From Candidatus Aminicenantota bacterium (GTDB lineage Bacteria > Acidobacteriota > Aminicenantia > UBA2199): DNA of 17,491 bases. This document shows, in pieces, positions 14,681-17,491 of the stretch. The stretch's first letter is position 1, and every line of letters starts with the position of its first letter. A model generated the notes under the pieces. It was not told the origin of the DNA. It saw only the letters and a program-made list of their open reading frames with translations, and did no database searches. Made by a program: the position numbers and the translations under genes. The DNA is taken from NCBI GenBank assembly GCA_020355945.1, contig CP070627.1, positions 274,359 to 291,849 on the forward strand, written 5' to 3'.

Positions 14681-15694
14681 TTACAATTCAAAGGAAATAC
14701 CGATTTTTACTTGCAATCCTGAAAGGTCGAGCTTGAAGTTCGGATATTCGCCGCCGCCGTATTCATTGGAAAGAAAATTGGCAATCATGGGCCCCCCCCA
14801 GGGCCGGTTGAGTTCTCGCCGGAGAACAAACCATGTACCTTCCCAATCGGCAGAATCGGTGTACCCGCTGGAATTGGCATCGTTATATACGGTTTCTCTA
14901 CTGCCGGGCCCGGAAATCTTGACCGCACTCCGCAAGGAATATCCACATTCTACGAATAAATTGAGTTTTTTTAAAACATGGATATTCATACGTATACCAG
15001 TATCAAGCGCAACGCCGACACCCTTTCCTTTAATTTCATAAAAGACATTTTCTTCATACCAATACCCATAAGAATTTGACTCCCGGTAATTATGCTGCCG
15101 GGCAAAACCGCATTCTGCAAATATGGGCCCTGCTGTCAGGTACGCTTCGAAATCCAGGAAACGATTACCCTTTATCTTGTAAAAAATGCCGCTGGGTAGA
15201 ACATATCCCTTTACAAAAAGGCTGTAGGGTGAGTTTTCGCTGGTAGAGGAAAATTCATTATAATAAAACACATCATCGGGATTTAGCGAACGAACATCGT
15301 ACCGGTAAGTAACCCGGGAATTTTGTTTTTTTGACAGGTATGTGAACCCCATTGAAATTGAAAGTGAAGGAGTCAGGAAGTACCTGATACGAAAACCCAA
15401 TGGCAATGCATTCTTTATCTTTTTAAACACTCCTTCAGCCTGGACCGTATAGGTAAAATTATCCCCTAACAATGAATGATAATGCCTGTACTGCCATTCA
15501 TGGTAAAATTCTTCATAGGCCATGTCATAAAGGGTCTGCTGGTTCAAATCCCAGGGGTTCAACATTGAAAATCCCCCGAATAGCTCTACCTGGAATTTAT
15601 TACCCCCGGGTGCGGATGCGTACAAAAGAGGAACAGGAAAAAAAGAACAGCAAAACAGGAAGATCAGGCTTAAAACAAGTACAATGCGCTTCAT
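14681..15694 (-). CDS. outer-membrane beta-barrel protein, 337 aa
   Basis: Signal peptide at 1-27 (MKRIVLVLSLIFLFCCSFF, ending LYASA). The mature protein has alternating aromatic and polar strands (FQVELFGGFSML, LGFRIRYFLTPSLSISMGFTYL, FLDFEAYLTAGPIFAECG, KKLNLFVECGYSLRSAV) and ends VKIGISFEL, the aromatic C-terminal strand recognised by the BAM machinery. It is tyrosine-rich in loops. I do not recognise a specific family. The ATG overlaps the TGA of the upstream peptidase gene by 4 bases (ATGA), with AAGGAGG placed inside the end of that gene, so the two are translationally coupled and probably act together at the cell surface. Confidence 0.8.
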   Translation of the reverse strand: MKRIVLVLSLIFLFCCSFFPVPLLYASAPGGNKFQVELFGGFSMLNPWDLNQQTLYDMAYEEFYHEWQYRHYHSLLGDNFTYTVQAEGVFKKIKNALPLGFRIRYFLTPSLSISMGFTYLSKKQNSRVTYRYDVRSLNPDDVFYYNEFSSTSENSPYSLFVKGYVLPSGIFYKIKGNRFLDFEAYLTAGPIFAECGFARQHNYRESNSYGYWYEENVFYEIKGKGVGVALDTGIRMNIHVLKKLNLFVECGYSLRSAVKISGPGSRETVYNDANSSGYTDSADWEGTWFVLRRELNRPWGGPMIANFLSNEYGGGEYPNFKLDLSGLQVKIGISFEL

Positions 15695-17181
15695 TTTGTC
15701 CTCCTTTTATTTATGCCGTATTTTTTAAGCAATTCCCGGGGAGGTGTCATGTCCGGCTTTTTCTTATCAATCCAGTGGGGGGACGATGGATTTGGGGCAT
15801 AACCGTTTTCAGATCCCATGTAAAGCCAATTCAAAAAACGCCCGGTCATATCCACGTTTGAATACTCTTCCAGGAAATCCAGGAAATCGAACGTGGTAAA
15901 GGGGGTAAATGAGTAATTGCGATGAAGGTAGCTTAAAAAGGCAATCATTTCATTTCTTCCCCCCAGTTCCCGGGCCACTGCTTCAATGATCCGGGCGCCT
16001 TCATTATAAGCCCGCCTGTCAAAACCCACGGCTATTGCAGACCGCCCACTGACAATATTGGACGTGTAATTGTCGGGTATAGGTGGATATGCAGGGTCCA
16101 GGGAATTTTCGTACCACACGCTGATGGCCTCGTCCATCCAGGAATCGCGGTAGGTTTTATTAACCGTGCTGCAGCCGAAGTACAGGTGAAACACTTCATG
16201 CTCCAAAGGACCCAGGGCAGTAATGGTGCCGCCGTAATACTCCATCCCGCCCCCACTGCTTACCAGGAAAATACTCAACCCCCGGGGCATGGGAAAGGGT
16301 CCCAGATTGGTTTCCAGTTCAGGCAGCCATTGTTGTAACCTGGCAAAGGCCGTATCAATGGAAGCACCACCGACAAATGCCATGATACGCACCGGCACTT
16401 CCCCGATCATCCGTTCCTCAAAAATCGTGTCCTCTTCCGGCATTAGAGCAAACATAACCGTATAGGAAGCGATCTCACGTTCCGTATCCAGTGACCACTG
16501 CCGGACATCAGACACCGTTTCCTCTACCAGTCCCGAGCCGATACAGCGAAAGGCAGTATCGCTGTGTACGCGAAAGGTAAGGAAATGCCTGGCCAGTTCA
16601 TGGGGGGTGTTAATGGTGGGAAACCATTCCTCGTTACCCCGGCCTTGTAAATCATGCACCTTTGAAGAGAAGCGGGGATACCCCGGCGGTAAGGTCAACC
16701 GATAAGATATATCAAGGGTGTGAACCGTATCCGCCTCCAGGTGACGCTGGAATTCAAAAGCCTGTTGGGTGGTACCTTCAAAGCTGATAATCCTCACATC
16801 CGCTTCATCGGAGAAATTGAGTACTTCTCCATTTAAGCTGGCAGAACTGACAACATTGGTATTGCGAATTGCCGGTGCCAGGTGAATCACTGCCCTGGTT
16901 TGACCCGGACGCATGGTAAATTCTACTACAGCCCGGCAATCCACGTAATACTCCCAGGGAAAATAGTCAAAGGTGACCGCGATCGTGCTGATATCTATTC
17001 GGAACGTGCTGTCAAGTAGTTGATCTTCGGTACTGCGCAGGAAAGGCAGGGGGATGTTATCTTCCCATTCACGGGCCTCCGAAATAAGAGAATACCCGGG
17101 GGATGTGGCTAGCAATAATGCCACCGCTGAAAATAAAAGGGACAAAAATAAAAATTTTCTCCCGTTTTTAACTTCTCTCAT
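15691..17181 (-). CDS. M1-like zinc metallopeptidase, secreted
   Basis: The product has 496 residues. Hydrophobic residues 9-26 form a Sec signal. An M1-type N-terminal beta domain (about 60-250) precedes the gluzincin catalytic core: GGMEYYGG (311-318) in the place of the usual GxMEN, HEVFH (328-332), then exactly 18 residues to E351 in SWMDEA, so the zinc ligands H328, H332 and E351 and the base E329 are all present. AYNEG (391-395) matches the M1 PYEKG segment that supplies the catalytic Tyr (Y392). It lacks the large C-terminal HEAT domain of full-length M1 aminopeptidases. It is probably a periplasmic or surface peptidase; whether it trims N-termini is uncertain given the altered GxMEN. 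Ribosome site GAGGAGGT lies 7 bases upstream. First gene of a two-gene operon. Confidence 0.88.
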   Translation of the reverse strand: MREVKNGRKFLFLSLLFSAVALLLATSPGYSLISEAREWEDNIPLPFLRSTEDQLLDSTFRIDISTIAVTFDYFPWEYYVDCRAVVEFTMRPGQTRAVIHLAPAIRNTNVVSSASLNGEVLNFSDEADVRIISFEGTTQQAFEFQRHLEADTVHTLDISYRLTLPPGYPRFSSKVHDLQGRGNEEWFPTINTPHELARHFLTFRVHSDTAFRCIGSGLVEETVSDVRQWSLDTEREIASYTVMFALMPEEDTIFEERMIGEVPVRIMAFVGGASIDTAFARLQQWLPELETNLGPFPMPRGLSIFLVSSGGGMEYYGGTITALGPLEHEVFHLYFGCSTVNKTYRDSWMDEAISVWYENSLDPAYPPIPDNYTSNIVSGRSAIAVGFDRRAYNEGARIIEAVARELGGRNEMIAFLSYLHRNYSFTPFTTFDFLDFLEEYSNVDMTGRFLNWLYMGSENGYAPNPSSPHWIDKKKPDMTPPRELLKKYGINKRRTK

Positions 17182-17233
17182 CTTTATTACCTCCTCACGT
17201 TGATTGTATATTTAATAAAATCCAATATTAACC

Positions 17234-17250
17234 AGCAATTTCTTTGCCAA
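17234..17250 (-). promoter_or_regulatory. sigma-54-like promoter of the peptidase/OMP operon
   Basis: On the minus strand TTGGCAAAGAAATTGCT matches the sigma-54 consensus TGGCAC-N5-TTGCW well, with GG (17247-17248) and GC (17235-17236) exactly 10 bp apart and a T-tract just upstream. The predicted start is near 17223, giving a 42-nt leader to the ATG at 17181. It would need an enhancer-binding activator; I see no clear upstream site. Confidence 0.55.
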
Positions 17251-17354
17251 AAAAAGCTGATGAAAGTGGTTTATTTTTAGGACAGTCGCACATGAAGGCT
17301 GCACCCTTCGCCCGGAGACGATGAAAATCATGCTCACAATATCTTAATTCTATT

Positions 17355-17431
17355 GTAGGGGCTTGATTTATCAAGCCCGGCCCAAGCAATTCATTCACGT
17401 CTTTAAGGGGTTTGATGAATCAAACCCCTAC
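17355..17431. repeat. REPIN-like inverted REP doublet, copy 2
   Basis: GTAG (17355-17358) plus hairpin 17359-17378 (gggcttgat-tt-atcaagccc), a 29-nt linker, then hairpin 17408-17427 (gggtttgat-ga-atcaaaccc) plus CTAC (17428-17431). The linker is recognisably related to that of copy 1 (caattc and ttaaggg-like segments). The left hairpin has a paired T-to-C and A-to-G change relative to copy 1 that keeps its own stem intact. Confidence 0.65.
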
Positions 17432-17452
17432 AATCGTATATATCTATTTTTC

Positions 17453-17489
17453 CTTCGTGTCCCTTTGTGTAACTTCGTGGCTAAAATTA
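17453..17489 (+). repeat. 37-bp cttcgtgg-family intergenic repeat, copy 3
   Basis: It differs from the copy at 14619-14655 at a single position and lies in the same orientation, 21 bp from the REPIN-like doublet. The window ends 2 bp later, so a longer repeat unit cannot be excluded. Confidence 0.7.
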
Positions 17490-17491
17490 GA

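Larger units (their letters stand above)
17182..17491. other. 310-bp intergenic region upstream of the peptidase operon
   Basis: No ORF with a ribosome site is visible. It holds the sigma-54-like element (17234-17250), a REPIN-like doublet (17355-17431) and a cttcgtgg-family repeat (17453-17489). Bases 17260-17354 show nothing recognisable. Confidence 0.75.

Noticed and set aside
1..17491. tRNA, rRNA, riboswitch or integrase/transposase genes
   Set aside because: None could be recognised. The intergenic gaps contain only the repeats and promoter-like signals listed.

Overview
The window reads as chromosome from a Gram-negative bacterium. Many products carry Sec signal peptides, two are outer-membrane beta-barrels, and strong AGGAGG-type ribosome sites precede most genes. 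Two giant hybrid two-component regulators of the kind best known from Bacteroidota, a stand-alone AAA-ATPase/PD-(D/E)XK protein and abundant small palindromic repeats suggest an Aminicenantes/Acidobacteriota-like or Bacteroidota-like genome. No taxonomic marker gene is present, so the assignment is a guess.

Layout: 1-202 (+) is the 3' end of a metallo-beta-lactamase-fold gene, which meets a secreted LamG-domain protein (313-1047, -) across a strong hairpin terminator (243-281). A 497-bp gap follows. It holds a tandem 10-bp motif with 21-bp period, a possible 8-codon leader ORF and a palindrome-rich repeat element. Then comes hybrid regulator 1 (1545-5732, -). An AAA-ATPase/nuclease-fold gene (5839-7449, +) is divergent from it across a 106-bp promoter region. 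After a REP-like hairpin come three minus-strand genes: a 67-aa hypothetical protein (7522-7725), a 195-aa membrane-anchored hypothetical protein (7861-8448) and hybrid regulator 2 (8629-12897). Next are a lone LutC-like gene (13087-13680, -), a PorT-like barrel gene (13769-14452, -), and a translationally coupled pair: an M1-like zinc peptidase (15691-17181) followed by a 337-aa outer-membrane protein (14681-15694).

The two regulators (1395 and 1422 aa) have the same plan: signal peptide, periplasmic beta-propellers, Y_Y_Y domain, one membrane helix, histidine kinase, receiver and AraC-type HTH. Their periplasmic sensors have diverged strongly, while the cytoplasmic kinase, receiver and DNA-binding parts remain close, so they are paralogues that probably sense different signals and may read similar DNA sites. 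No SusC/SusD or glycosidase genes are linked to them, so the classical polysaccharide-utilisation role is not shown here.

Regulatory signals seen by eye include a near-leaderless promoter for regulator 1, a perfect 12-bp-arm palindrome over the presumed -10 of regulator 2, and two sigma-54-like GG-N10-GC elements, each 67 bp before a start codon. Repeats include two REPIN-like inverted REP doublets (GTAG plus hairpin), a 181-bp terminal-inverted-repeat element enclosing one of them, and three copies of a 37-bp 'cttcgtgg' intergenic repeat. I did not find a clear-cut new multi-gene system. The most promising leads are the AraC-geometry direct repeat, the REPIN-like family, the regulator 2 gene with its downstream membrane-anchored unknown, and the peptidase/OMP pair.
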